Positions 1-6,696 are shown, counted from the stretch's first letter. The stretch: DNA of 8,843 nt from Pseudomonadota bacterium (GCA_023417735.1 JAEZEK010000135.1:1-8843), one strand, 5' to 3'. Notes: a model not told the origin generated them from the letters alone. Numbers and translations: made by a program.

Positions 1-140
1 GTGCAGGCGCGGCAGGGCCCGGCGGAGCCGCCGACGACGCGGGGCCCGCGCCTTCGGATGCCGGCGACCCTGCCGGCGCGGCCGATGCCGACGAACCGGC
101 AGGCGGCGTCCCCGATGCCGCGAATGGTGGACAGAATTGA
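1..140 (+). CDS. C-terminal end of an unidentified protein (partial, cut by left edge)
   Basis: The frame read from base 3 is open and ends in TGA at 138-140, giving 45 residues and running off the left edge. The tail is built almost only of Ala, Gly, Pro and Asp with a few Glu, Ser and Asn, and ends in NGGQN, so it looks like a disordered acidic low-complexity C-terminus. Codons in this frame begin mostly with G and end in G or C, as expected for coding DNA in a GC-rich genome; this is the main reason for believing it. Nothing identifies the family. It lies upstream of rpsU in the same direction, and a candidate promoter overlaps its last codons. No intrinsic terminator with a T tract follows it. 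Confidence 0.5.
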   Translation, partial: AGAAGPGGAADDAGPAPSDAGDPAGAADADEPAGGVPDAANGGQN

Positions 141-156
141 ACCGAGGCGCTATATC
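128..156 (+). promoter_or_regulatory. Candidate sigma-70 promoter for rpsU
   Basis: TGGACA at 128-133 (5 of 6 matches to the -35 consensus) is followed after 17 bases by TATATC at 151-156 (4 of 6 matches to the -10). Transcription would begin near 163, leaving a leader of about 134 bases before the rpsU start. The elements sit across the stop codon of the upstream gene. Matches of this quality also arise by chance, so this is a candidate only. Confidence 0.4.
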
Positions 157-195
157 CCAATCGCCTGATGCGCCGGGGCGCAGCGGGCGTATAGC
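149..195 (+). other. Nested imperfect stem-loop upstream of rpsU
   Basis: Three nested arm pairs are visible: GCTATA (149-154) with TATAGC (190-195), CGCC (162-165) with GGCG (186-189), and TGCGCC (169-174) with GGCGCA (177-182), with internal loops of 7 and 3+3 bases. No run of T follows, so it is not a standard intrinsic terminator. It could be a leader structure of the rpsU transcript or a 3' end structure of the upstream gene. If transcription starts near 163, the outermost arm pair would not form in the rpsU mRNA. Confidence 0.35.
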
Positions 196-296
196 TGTTT
201 GCGGAATTTGAATCGATACGGCGGGCGCCGCATGCGTCCGCGGACGATCATTCCGACCTGAACATTCGGCATCGGCGGAGAAAGGAACGGAATCAC

Positions 297-527
297 GTGC
301 AGGTCATCGTCAGGGACAACAACGTCGACCAGGCTCTGAAGGCTCTGAAGAAGAAGATGCAGCGCGAAGGCATCTTCCGCGAGATGAAGCTCCGCAATCA
401 TTACGAGAAGCCATCCGAGAAGAAGGCGCGCGAGAAGGCCGAAGCCGTCCGCCGCGCGCGGAAGCTCGCACGCAAGCGCGCCCAGCGCGAGGGCCTCCTG
501 CCCGGCAAGCGCCGCGCGGCGCGCTGA
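297..527 (+). CDS. rpsU: 30S ribosomal protein S21
   Basis: The product has 76 residues and is a small, very basic protein of the small ribosomal subunit; S21 sits near the 3' end of 16S rRNA and helps translation initiation. The sequence shows the family signature: VRDNN near the N-terminus (5-9), the helix [13 protein letters not shown] (13-25), then [18 protein letters not shown], and a Lys/Arg-rich tail. The length is close to the usual 70-76. The start is GTG at 297; a purine-rich ribosome binding site (GGAG at 277-280 and AAGGA at 282-286, 10 bases before the GTG) supports it and no in-frame ATG lies upstream. The gene stands 45 bases before a TPR lipoprotein gene read in the same direction. 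It is a vertical housekeeping gene with no oddity apart from the GTG start. Confidence 0.97.
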   Translation: MQVIVRDNNVDQALKALKKKMQREGIFREMKLRNHYEKPSEKKAREKAEAVRRARKLARKRAQREGLLPGKRRAAR

Positions 528-531
528 TCGC

Positions 532-556
532 CCGCCGACGCGCAGCGTACCGGCGG
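532..556 (+). other. Hairpin between rpsU and the TPR gene
   Basis: CCGCCGACGC (532-541) can pair with GCGT plus CGGCGG (545-548 and 551-556) around a GCA loop, with a two-base AC bulge. That makes a ten-pair GC-rich stem immediately after the rpsU stop. It lacks a T tract, so it is more likely a stem that protects the rpsU mRNA end or slows read-through than a full terminator. Confidence 0.3.
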
Positions 557-572
557 CATTGGGAGTTCCAGG

Positions 573-1451
573 ATGACGATCGAGCGGACCGGGCCGGCCT
601 TCGTGCCGGCGCGTATCGCCTGCGCTCGGAGCGGACGCTCCATCGCCGCCGCCCTGCTGGCCGCGGCGCTCGTCGCCGGGTGCCAGACGATGACGGCGCC
701 GCCGGTCGACATGACGAATGTCGATCCGACGACCGCCTCCCCAGCGAACATCGAGTCGCTCACGGCGGTCATCCGTCAGAACCCGAACGACGCCAACGCC
801 TACAACGTGCGCGGCGCGGCCTACGGACGCGCCGGCATGTACAAGGAGGCCATGGCCGATTTCGAGGCGGCGCTCCGCCTCGACCCGAGCTTCGGCCAGG
901 CTTATGCGAACCGCGCCCTCGTCCTGCGTCGGCAGGGCAAGCTCCGCGACGCGCTGGCGGACTACAACCGCGCAATCCAGGCCGATCCCGGCTATGCGCC
1001 GGCCTATGTTGCGCGCGGCAACATCTATCGCCAGGAGGGCCGCGCCGACCTCGCGCTCGCCGACTACAACACGGCGATCTCCATCAACCCCACGGACGCA
1101 CAGGCCTTCTACAACCGGGGCCTCGCCAATCAGGCGCTCAACCAGCACCAGACGGCCGTGGAGGACTTCACCACCGCGATCGGCATCTCGCCCGGCGCGG
1201 CGGAGCCCTACAACAGCCGCGGTGTGAGCTATCTCGCCCTCGGTGACCCGAAGAGCGCGCTGGACGACATTACCGAATCGCTGAGACGCGACAATCGCAG
1301 CTTCCAGGCCTGGGCGAACCAGGGTCTCGCCTACGAGCAGCTCGGCGACCGGCAGAAGGCGTTCACCGCGTTCTCGCGGGCGCTCACCGTCAACGCGAAC
1401 TACCAGATCGCAGTGGACGGCGCCCGCCGGACCTCGTCGACCCGGGCCTAA
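573..1451 (+). CDS. TPR-repeat lipoprotein
   Basis: The product has 292 residues. It begins with a basic N-region and a hydrophobic segment (24-35) ending in ALVAGC, a lipobox with Cys37 as the probable lipidated residue, so the mature protein should be anchored in the envelope facing the periplasm. After a short Thr/Pro-rich linker, about six tandem 34-residue TPR units fill the rest (roughly 74-107, 108-141, 142-175, 176-209, 210-243, 244-277), each with the pattern A-Y-x-x-R-G near its start and D-Y/F-x-x-A-I followed by a Pro. TPR arrays bind other proteins; the partner is not visible here. ATG 573 follows GGGAG (561-565) at 7 bases. The gene probably shares the rpsU transcript. Its TAA overlaps the stop of the convergent hydrolase gene by four bases. 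NlpI- and BamD-like proteins are built similarly, but no specific match is claimed. Confidence 0.9.
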   Translation: MTIERTGPAFVPARIACARSGRSIAAALLAAALVAGCQTMTAPPVDMTNVDPTTASPANIESLTAVIRQNPNDANAYNVRGAAYGRAGMYKEAMADFEAALRLDPSFGQAYANRALVLRRQGKLRDALADYNRAIQADPGYAPAYVARGNIYRQEGRADLALADYNTAISINPTDAQAFYNRGLANQALNQHQTAVEDFTTAIGISPGAAEPYNSRGVSYLALGDPKSALDDITESLRRDNRSFQAWANQGLAYEQLGDRQKAFTAFSRALTVNANYQIAVDGARRTSSTRA

Positions 1452-2284
1452 CCGGCCGGCCGGGGCACGGCCCCGCTCTCTTCCAGGAACTGGAGCACGC
1501 GCGGCCAGAGGCCGCGTCTCCAGAGATCGCTGTGGCGCGCTTCCGGCACGATCTGCAGCTCCGCGCGCGGGCCCGCGATCTCGGCGAGCGCCCGCCCGTG
1601 CGCGACCGGAATCACTTCGTCCGCCGTGCCGTGCACGATCAGGATGGGCTCGTTCACGCGCCGGATGTGCTCGCGTGAGAGGAACGGGTCCCGCATCAGG
1701 AGCGATACCGGCAGCCACGGATAGGTCGCCCCCGCCATGTCGAGCGCAGCCGTGAACGGGGCCTCCAGAACGAGGGCGAGCGCCGGTCGGCGGCTCGCTG
1801 CATAGGTAGCTACCGCCGTGCCGAGCGACTCGCCGTGGATCACGATCCGGTCGGTCCGCGCCGCCAGCCAGTCGAACGCCGCGAGCGCGTCCTCGAACAA
1901 GGCGGCCTCGCTCGGCTCTCCGCCGCTCCCGGGATAGCCCCGGTAGCTGAAGGCGAGCAGGCCGAACCCGGAATCGAGCACCTGCCGGAAGCGGTCGGCC
2001 CGCCCGCTCATGCTCCCGGCATTGCCGTGGAAGTAGAGGAGCGTCGGCTGACCCTCGGCGGCAGGCGCGTACCAGCCGGTCAGCGTCACGCCGTCGCCGC
2101 GCTCGATCGTAACGATCTCTACCCGTTCGAGCCCCTTCTCCGCGGGCGTCTCGAGCAGCGTCCCCGGAGCGAAGACGTAGCCTCGCTGAAACGTGTAGAG
2201 ATAGCCCGCAGCCGCCACGTATCCGGCGACCGGCACCACGATCAGCAGCGTGCCCAGACGCGCCCGCTTCGATGAAGCCCGCAA
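1448..2284 (-). CDS. Membrane-anchored alpha/beta-hydrolase, BEM46-like
   Basis: This is a serine hydrolase of the BEM46/ABHD13-like group. Numbered from a GTG at 2320 (290 residues), it shows one N-terminal membrane anchor (about 22-44), the oxyanion motif HGNAGS (98-103), SYRGYPGSGG (125-134), the nucleophile elbow GESLG with Ser165, HGTADEVIP with acid Asp234, and ARHSDL with His263, so the triad is complete. The substrate is unknown; esters, thioesters or acyl-lipids are all possible. I place the start at TTG 2284 (278 residues): it sits 8 bases after AGGAG within the purine run 2288-2300, while GTG 2320 has no visible ribosome binding site. It lies 129 bases after the membrane hydrolase gene on the same strand and overlaps the opposing TPR gene tail to tail. 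The enzyme class is secure; its role is not. Confidence 0.88.
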   Translation of the reverse strand: MRASSKRARLGTLLIVVPVAGYVAAAGYLYTFQRGYVFAPGTLLETPAEKGLERVEIVTIERGDGVTLTGWYAPAAEGQPTLLYFHGNAGSMSGRADRFRQVLDSGFGLLAFSYRGYPGSGGEPSEAALFEDALAAFDWLAARTDRIVIHGESLGTAVATYAASRRPALALVLEAPFTAALDMAGATYPWLPVSLLMRDPFLSREHIRRVNEPILIVHGTADEVIPVAHGRALAEIAGPRAELQIVPEARHSDLWRRGLWPRVLQFLEESGAVPRPAG

Positions 2285-2287
2285 TGT

Positions 2288-2300
2288 CCCCTCTCCTCCC
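2288..2300 (-). promoter_or_regulatory. Ribosome binding site that decides the hydrolase start
   Basis: Read on the minus strand this stretch is GGGAGGAGAGGGG, one of the strongest Shine-Dalgarno runs in the window. It lies inside the longer reading frame that starts at GTG 2320, and the first in-frame start codon after it is TTG at 2284. That favours the shorter protein. Confidence 0.6.
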
Positions 2301-2413
2301 GCGCGGCGCCGGCGCGGCACGACGGCCGGTCGGCGCTACGGCGGGTTAGGTATCACGGCTTTCCGGGCGCGTCTTGCCGCCCGACGGGCAGGGCTTGCCG
2401 GATCCGGTCCCTG

Positions 2414-4009
2414 TCAGAGGTCGAGCGCGTCGCGCAGGCGCCGGATGTGATCGCGCGCATCGCCGGAGCCGGCCTCGGGATCCCAGTAAAGGGTATGCGT
2501 GAAGAACCGCCATTTCAGGAAGCACAGCAGCGGCCTTCGCAACCGGACGGGGACATCCTCTATGCCCGGGCCGAAATTGTCGCGTGCCGGCCCCGAGACA
2601 AGATCCCCGAACAGCACGGCGAGCGGCAGATCGTAGATGTTCGTCCAGCGCACGGCTGCGAACAGGGCTGCGTGATGCGGGACCGGCTCGCGCGTACCGC
2701 CCGGGCTGTAGAGCATGGTTGCGGACGAGCACGCATCGTTGGCCGTCGGCGGCGAAGTCGCAAGGAGACGCTCACGCTGCATCGTCTCCAGATGGCGCCT
2801 GTTCCTGGCGAGCAGGAAATCGGCGTGGGTGAGCGGGCTGCCGAGCGTGACGAAGTCGCTGATCAGCCATCGGTCCGATTCCGACCGCAGGGCATCGAAC
2901 ACCGCGCCCTGCGCCTCACGGTAGTCGGCGAGGGGAAACCCTGCATCGGGCGCGCCGACGAAACGGTCGAGCCGGGCCAGGGCCTCGGCAGCCGCCGGTC
3001 CGGGAGGACGATCCTTCGACGGCCCGCACTCCGCCCAGAAGAGAAGGAGCAGGTCGTAGGCCACCACCGCGCCGAGGCTGTGACCAACGATGACGATCCG
3101 CCTGTACTCGTCCCTTTCGTGCAGCCTGCGCAGGAGATCGAGGCCGCGCGTACGGACGGCCTGGCGGCGTTCGACGGTTTCGGGTGCGGCTCGAACGTAG
3201 CGGGCGACGTCACCGAGATAGGGGACGAGCACCTGATGGATGACGACGCCCAGCACGAGCGCCACACCCGCCGCGAGGAGGCGTGCGACCGTGTCCGGAG
3301 CCTCGGCTGCAACGGGCCCGATCATCGTGGCGGCGATGAGCGCGCCGGCGGCGACCGCCGCCGGTGCGCCCAGCCCGACGTCGATGTCGTGGTCGAGCTG
3401 CCCTGCCCTCGCCGCCCGCCGCTTTCGAACGAGCAGACACCCGACCCTCACGGCCAGCAGAACGCCTGCCGCCGCGGCAATCCAGAGGAGCACGGCGTAG
3501 ATGTTCTCGGCCGCGCGGAGGAACGGCTCGCCCGTCACGGATCGCAGCCAAACGACGATCGGGTTGTCGGGTTGCGCTGCGCTCAGGAGGATCAGCGCCG
3601 CGGCCGCGACCACTGCCCAGAGGAGGAGCCACGCCGGAACCATCCGTGCCGGAACGGTCCAGGGCGGCCGGAACAGCAGCCCCCGCACCCAGGACCAGAG
3701 GTGCTGCAGGGTCGTGCCCTGCATGAGGTCGGCCCAGTAGAACTCGAAGAAGTCGGTGCGGACGTCGCCCGGAGCCTCGTCGGCGAAACCGGCGGTGATC
3801 CGCCGCAGCTCGTGGGAGCCGGCGCGGTCGTCGGGCACGATCCATGTCCTTCGGCCCCGACCGGTGCGGCCGAGCGGTTCGTCCCGCCAGACGGCATCGA
3901 CGAAGCCGTGAAGGGTGTCCATCGGTCGTTGCTCGCCCATACCGTGGATCACCACCACGGCCTGCTTCCGGCGACCGGCTGCAGGCGAGCTGATCGGCGG
4001 CTTCGCCAT
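2414..4009 (-). CDS. Multi-pass membrane protein with alpha/beta-hydrolase (lipase-like) fold
   Basis: The product has 531 residues. Strand one ends in VVVIHGMGEQRPMDTL (18-33), the HG-x-GEQ motif seen in a group of uncharacterised bacterial hydrolases. Then follow an aromatic-rich stretch (DFFEFYWADLMQG, 86-98), about four hydrophobic segments (122-145, 168-194, 216-236, 243-263), the elbow IVIVGHSLGAVVAYD with Ser311 (305-319), VTLGSPLTHADF (387-398), and a C-terminal FFTHTLYWD whose His505 may be the catalytic His. The catalytic acid is not clear. ATG 4009 follows GGGGAGGGG closely. The gene starts 13 bases after the lipoprotein gene, so the two are almost surely co-transcribed and may act together at the envelope. 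Lipase or acyl-ester activity is inferred from the fold only; substrate and pathway are unknown. Confidence 0.85.
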   Translation of the reverse strand: MAKPPISSPAAGRRKQAVVVIHGMGEQRPMDTLHGFVDAVWRDEPLGRTGRGRRTWIVPDDRAGSHELRRITAGFADEAPGDVRTDFFEFYWADLMQGTTLQHLWSWVRGLLFRPPWTVPARMVPAWLLLWAVVAAAALILLSAAQPDNPIVVWLRSVTGEPFLRAAENIYAVLLWIAAAAGVLLAVRVGCLLVRKRRAARAGQLDHDIDVGLGAPAAVAAGALIAATMIGPVAAEAPDTVARLLAAGVALVLGVVIHQVLVPYLGDVARYVRAAPETVERRQAVRTRGLDLLRRLHERDEYRRIVIVGHSLGAVVAYDLLLLFWAECGPSKDRPPGPAAAEALARLDRFVGAPDAGFPLADYREAQGAVFDALRSESDRWLISDFVTLGSPLTHADFLLARNRRHLETMQRERLLATSPPTANDACSSATMLYSPGGTREPVPHHAALFAAVRWTNIYDLPLAVLFGDLVSGPARDNFGPGIEDVPVRLRRPLLCFLKWRFFTHTLYWDPEAGSGDARDHIRRLRDALDL

Positions 4010-4022
4010 TTCCCCTCCCCGT

Positions 4023-5135
4023 TCAGAGCGTGAGCCGGATCACCGGTGTCGACGGAAGATCACCCGCCTTCGTCTGGAGCGCCTGCAGTTGCGCCAGCAG
4101 GGCGAACGTCATCTTCGTCACGTCACCCGCCTCCACCGGAACGCAGTAGGAGCGGCCGTAATAGGTCACATGCGCGAAGCAGCTCGTCGTCCGGCCCTGG
4201 ACCACGGTGAGCAGCGCCCCGTCCGGCGTACGGGCCTCCCTGAGCGCAATGCCTCCGCCGCCGCGCAAGAGCAACTCGCCGAGGAACTGGTAGACCCCGT
4301 AGAGCGACCGTGGCCGCACCTCGAAGTCGAGGGCAACGCCCGTGGCGGTGAACCATCTCTGTTCGGCCTCCCATCTGTCGGGACCGGCCGTCCCGCCGCA
4401 AACCGGATGATAGCGCTCTCGGACATTGAGCGCCTGGTCGAAGCAGAGACGGGCCTCGGTGACCGCGCTTTCCACCACCTTGCCATCGGCCGCGATCTTC
4501 CTGACTACGCGCTGCCGCGTCTCCGCGGCCAGCCCCGTGTCGATGGCGAGGTCCACATAGGTCTGAAAGCACTCACCGGACGCGCAGAGGTTCTCCCCGG
4601 GCTTGTTCCTGTGCTCCCGGATGCGGCCGCCCTGTTTCTGAACGCGCACGGAATCGGCGAACAGCCAGAACAGGAGCTCGCGAGGATAGCCTTGCCGGAC
4701 GAACAGGTTCAGCGTCTCGGCCGTGACCGGGGTCATGAGGCCCTTGTAGAACTCCTGCTCCTGGAGAACGGTGACGTCATAGGCCGCATCGGCATTGGCC
4801 GTCGCGCCGAACGTGGCGCTGCCGAACGTGACCTGATCCGCCCGGTTCGGACCGATCTGGAAGCTCGGCAGGGCGGCGCCGACCGAAGACTTCGTCGTGG
4901 CGGCGATCTTCGGAACAGCCACGAAATTGAGCGGCTGGAAGTAGCTCGCCCGGACGATGTTGAGCAGGATGCCGGTGTTGCGGGCGGCATCGGTCGAGAG
5001 ATTGCCGGCCAGGACGCGCGGTTCGACCGCGTCGACCACGGCGCAACCGCCGGCGGCGCCTCCCGCCAGGCCAAGGCACAAGCCAACCCGCATGGCGCGG
5101 GCGATCCGAGCCATTCCCATCCCTGCCCCCCGCAA
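4023..5135 (-). CDS. Cysteine-rich exported lipoprotein of unknown function
   Basis: The product has up to 370 residues. The N-terminus has Arg residues, a hydrophobic core (VGLCLGLAGGAAGG) and Cys31, which fits a loose lipobox (AGGC rather than the usual LAGC), so export and probable lipidation are expected. Residues 56-75 contain ILLNIVRASYFQPLNF; I recall this N-terminal 'LLNIVRA' block from a widespread group of uncharacterised proteobacterial lipoproteins, but no function is attached to it. The mature part carries six further Cys (184, 189, 231, 246, 319, 331), an even number suited to three disulfides in the periplasm. The start is uncertain: TTG 5135 has AGGAG ten bases upstream, while ATG 5120 and ATG 5114 give a shorter signal peptide. 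It leads the operon with the membrane hydrolase 13 bases downstream. A chaperone, substrate-binding or structural partner role for the hydrolase is possible but unproven. Confidence 0.8.
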   Translation of the reverse strand: MRGAGMGMARIARAMRVGLCLGLAGGAAGGCAVVDAVEPRVLAGNLSTDAARNTGILLNIVRASYFQPLNFVAVPKIAATTKSSVGAALPSFQIGPNRADQVTFGSATFGATANADAAYDVTVLQEQEFYKGLMTPVTAETLNLFVRQGYPRELLFWLFADSVRVQKQGGRIREHRNKPGENLCASGECFQTYVDLAIDTGLAAETRQRVVRKIAADGKVVESAVTEARLCFDQALNVRERYHPVCGGTAGPDRWEAEQRWFTATGVALDFEVRPRSLYGVYQFLGELLLRGGGGIALREARTPDGALLTVVQGRTTSCFAHVTYYGRSYCVPVEAGDVTKMTFALLAQLQALQTKAGDLPSTPVIRLTL

Positions 5136-5164
5136 GCGCCCCGCTCTCCTGTGCGAGCGTCACG

Positions 5165-5193
5165 ATCTCGTCACACTTATTCGGTGCTGTCAA
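5165..5193 (-). promoter_or_regulatory. Candidate promoter for the lipoprotein-hydrolase operon
   Basis: On the minus strand a perfect TTGACA (5193-5188) is followed after 17 bases by CGAGAT (5170-5165), which is a poor -10. An overlapping alternative uses TTGAAG and AATAAG. The area (about 5170-5220) is visibly richer in A and T than its surroundings and is the only non-coding stretch ahead of the operon, so a promoter is expected here; the exact elements are uncertain. Confidence 0.35.
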
Positions 5194-5238
5194 CGATTCT
5201 TCAACTAATGCGAGATTTCAGCGGGAGAACCGGCAACG

Positions 5239-5266
5239 AAAAAGGCCGGGCGCTCGGCCCGGCCTT
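5239..5266 (-). terminator. Intrinsic terminator of the pnt operon
   Basis: AAGGCCGGGC (5242-5251) and GCCCGGCCTT (5257-5266) are perfect 10-base inverted arms around a 5-base loop. Read on the minus strand the stem is followed by TTTTTCG, a proper T tract. It begins 20 bases after the pntB stop and separates the pnt operon from the lipoprotein operon read in the same direction. Confidence 0.92.
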
Positions 5267-5286
5267 GGAAGGTGAATCAGGTCGCC

Positions 5287-6684
5287 TCACCCGAGCGACT
5301 TGACGATGTCCTCGGTCATCTTCTTGGCGTCGCCGAACAGCATCATCGTGTTCGGCTTGTAGAACAGCGTGTTGTCGATGCCGGCGTAGCCGGAGCCGAG
5401 CGAGCGCTTGATGAAGAGGCAGGTCTTCGCCTTGTCGACGTCGAGGATCGGCATGCCGAAGATCGGGGACGACGGGTCGTCCCGCGCGGCCGGGTTCGTC
5501 ACGTCGTTCGCGCCGATCACGAAGGCGACGTCGGCCTGCGCGAACTCCGAGTTGATGTCCTCGAGCTCGAACACCTCGTCATAGGGCACGTTCGCTTCGG
5601 CGAGCAGCACGTTCATGTGGCCCGGCATGCGGCCCGCGACCGGATGGATGGCGTACTTCACCTCCACGCCCTCGCGCTTCAGCATGTCGCCCATCTCGCG
5701 CAGCGCATGCTGGGCCTGCGCGACCGCCATGCCGTAGCCGGGCACGACGATGACCTTCGACGCGTTCTTCATCAGGAAGGCCGCGTCCTCGGCGGAGCCC
5801 TGCTTCACCGTGCGGTCGCCGAGATCCTGGGCCCCGGCAACGGTCTCGCCGCCGAAGCCGCCGAGGATCACCGAGATGAACGAGCGGTTCATCCCCTTGC
5901 ACATGATGTAGCTCAGGATCGCGCCGGACGAGCCGACGAGCGCGCCGGTGATGATGAACGCCGTGTTGCCGAGCGTGAAGCCGATGCCGGCGGCCGCCCA
6001 GCCGGAATAGGAGTTCAGCATCGACACGACGACCGGCATGTCCGCCCCGCCGATCGGGACGATGATGAGCGCGCCGAGAACCAGGCTCACCACCACGATC
6101 AGCCAGAACACCGCATGGCTCTCGGTCGCCACCAGCGCCACCACGAGGCCGACGAGCAGGATGGCGAGCGCCGCGTTGATCACGTGCCGGGACGGCAGCA
6201 GGATCGGCTTGCCGCTCATCCGGCCGTCGAGCTTCAGGAAGGCGATCACGGATCCGGTGAAGGTGATGGCGCCGATCGCGGTGCCGAGGCTCATCTCCAC
6301 CAGGCTGGCCCCGTGGATCGCGCCCTGCACGCCGATGTCGAAGGCCTGCGGGGCATAGAGCGCCGCCGCCGCGACCAGCACCGCCGCAAGGCCGACCAGC
6401 GAGTGGAAGGCGGCGACGAGCTGCGGCATGGCCGTCATCGGGATGCGCCTGGCCACCATCGCGCCGACGCCGCCGCCGAGCCCCAGCGCAATCACCAGGA
6501 GCAGCCAGCCGAAGGCGTCGGACGGCGGCGAGGAGAACAGCGTGGTGACCACGGCAATCGCCATGCCGACCATGGCGTACTGGTTGCCGCGCCGGCTCGT
6601 CTCCGGATGCGAGAGGCCCCGCAGCGCCAGGATGAACAGGACGCCGGAGACGAGATAGAGAAACGCCGTGACGTTTGCTGACAT
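5287..6684 (-). CDS. pntB: Proton-translocating NAD(P)+ transhydrogenase, beta subunit
   Basis: The product has 465 residues, the usual size for PntB. It supplies most of the membrane channel (domain II) and the NADP(H)-binding domain III of the Re/Si-specific transhydrogenase, which couples hydride transfer from NADH to NADP+ to inward proton flow across the inner membrane. About eight or nine hydrophobic helices fill residues 1-260. Residues matching those tied to proton transfer in the E. coli enzyme are present: His94 (AAFHSLVG), Asp215 (GGADMPV) and Asn224 (SMLNSYSG). Domain III shows GYGMAVAQAQH (317-327), HPVAGRMPGHMN (347-358), GANDVTNPAA (391-400), KRSLGSGYAG (426-435) and the FGDAKK end. 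ATG 6684 begins 12 bases after the pntAB stop, with a modest AGGGG site. It is the last gene of the operon and is followed by a strong terminator. Nothing is missing or odd. Confidence 0.98.
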   Translation of the reverse strand: MSANVTAFLYLVSGVLFILALRGLSHPETSRRGNQYAMVGMAIAVVTTLFSSPPSDAFGWLLLVIALGLGGGVGAMVARRIPMTAMPQLVAAFHSLVGLAAVLVAAAALYAPQAFDIGVQGAIHGASLVEMSLGTAIGAITFTGSVIAFLKLDGRMSGKPILLPSRHVINAALAILLVGLVVALVATESHAVFWLIVVVSLVLGALIIVPIGGADMPVVVSMLNSYSGWAAAGIGFTLGNTAFIITGALVGSSGAILSYIMCKGMNRSFISVILGGFGGETVAGAQDLGDRTVKQGSAEDAAFLMKNASKVIVVPGYGMAVAQAQHALREMGDMLKREGVEVKYAIHPVAGRMPGHMNVLLAEANVPYDEVFELEDINSEFAQADVAFVIGANDVTNPAARDDPSSPIFGMPILDVDKAKTCLFIKRSLGSGYAGIDNTLFYKPNTMMLFGDAKKMTEDIVKSLG

Positions 6685-6696
6685 TTTACGGCGCCC

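Noticed and set aside
150..1718. Minus-strand open frame of 522 residues across rpsU, the TPR gene and the end of the hydrolase
   Set aside because: It is Arg/Gly/Ala-rich without any family motif and lies antisense to two well-supported genes; long antisense frames are expected in DNA of this composition.
2285..2413. Terminator or promoter between the two hydrolase genes
   Set aside because: There are short palindromes (such as CCGGATCCGG at 2398-2407) but no stem with a T tract and no convincing -35/-10 pair, so I leave open whether the downstream hydrolase is co-transcribed.
2447..4033. Plus-strand open frame of 528 residues opposite the membrane hydrolase
   Set aside because: The opposite strand has clear HGMGEQ and GHSLG motifs, membrane helices and a strong ribosome binding site. 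The plus frame is His/Arg/Gly/Asp-rich and low in hydrophobic structure, as typical for shadows.
3915..5303. Plus-strand open frame of 462 residues opposite the lipoprotein gene
   Set aside because: It runs through the promoter region and the pnt terminator hairpin, has no recognisable domain, and conflicts with a signal-peptide-bearing gene in an operon.
5272..6681. Plus-strand open frame of 469 residues mirroring pntB almost end to end
   Set aside because: pntB is certain. The mirror frame is rich in His, Arg, Asp and Glu and is an artefact of codon bias.
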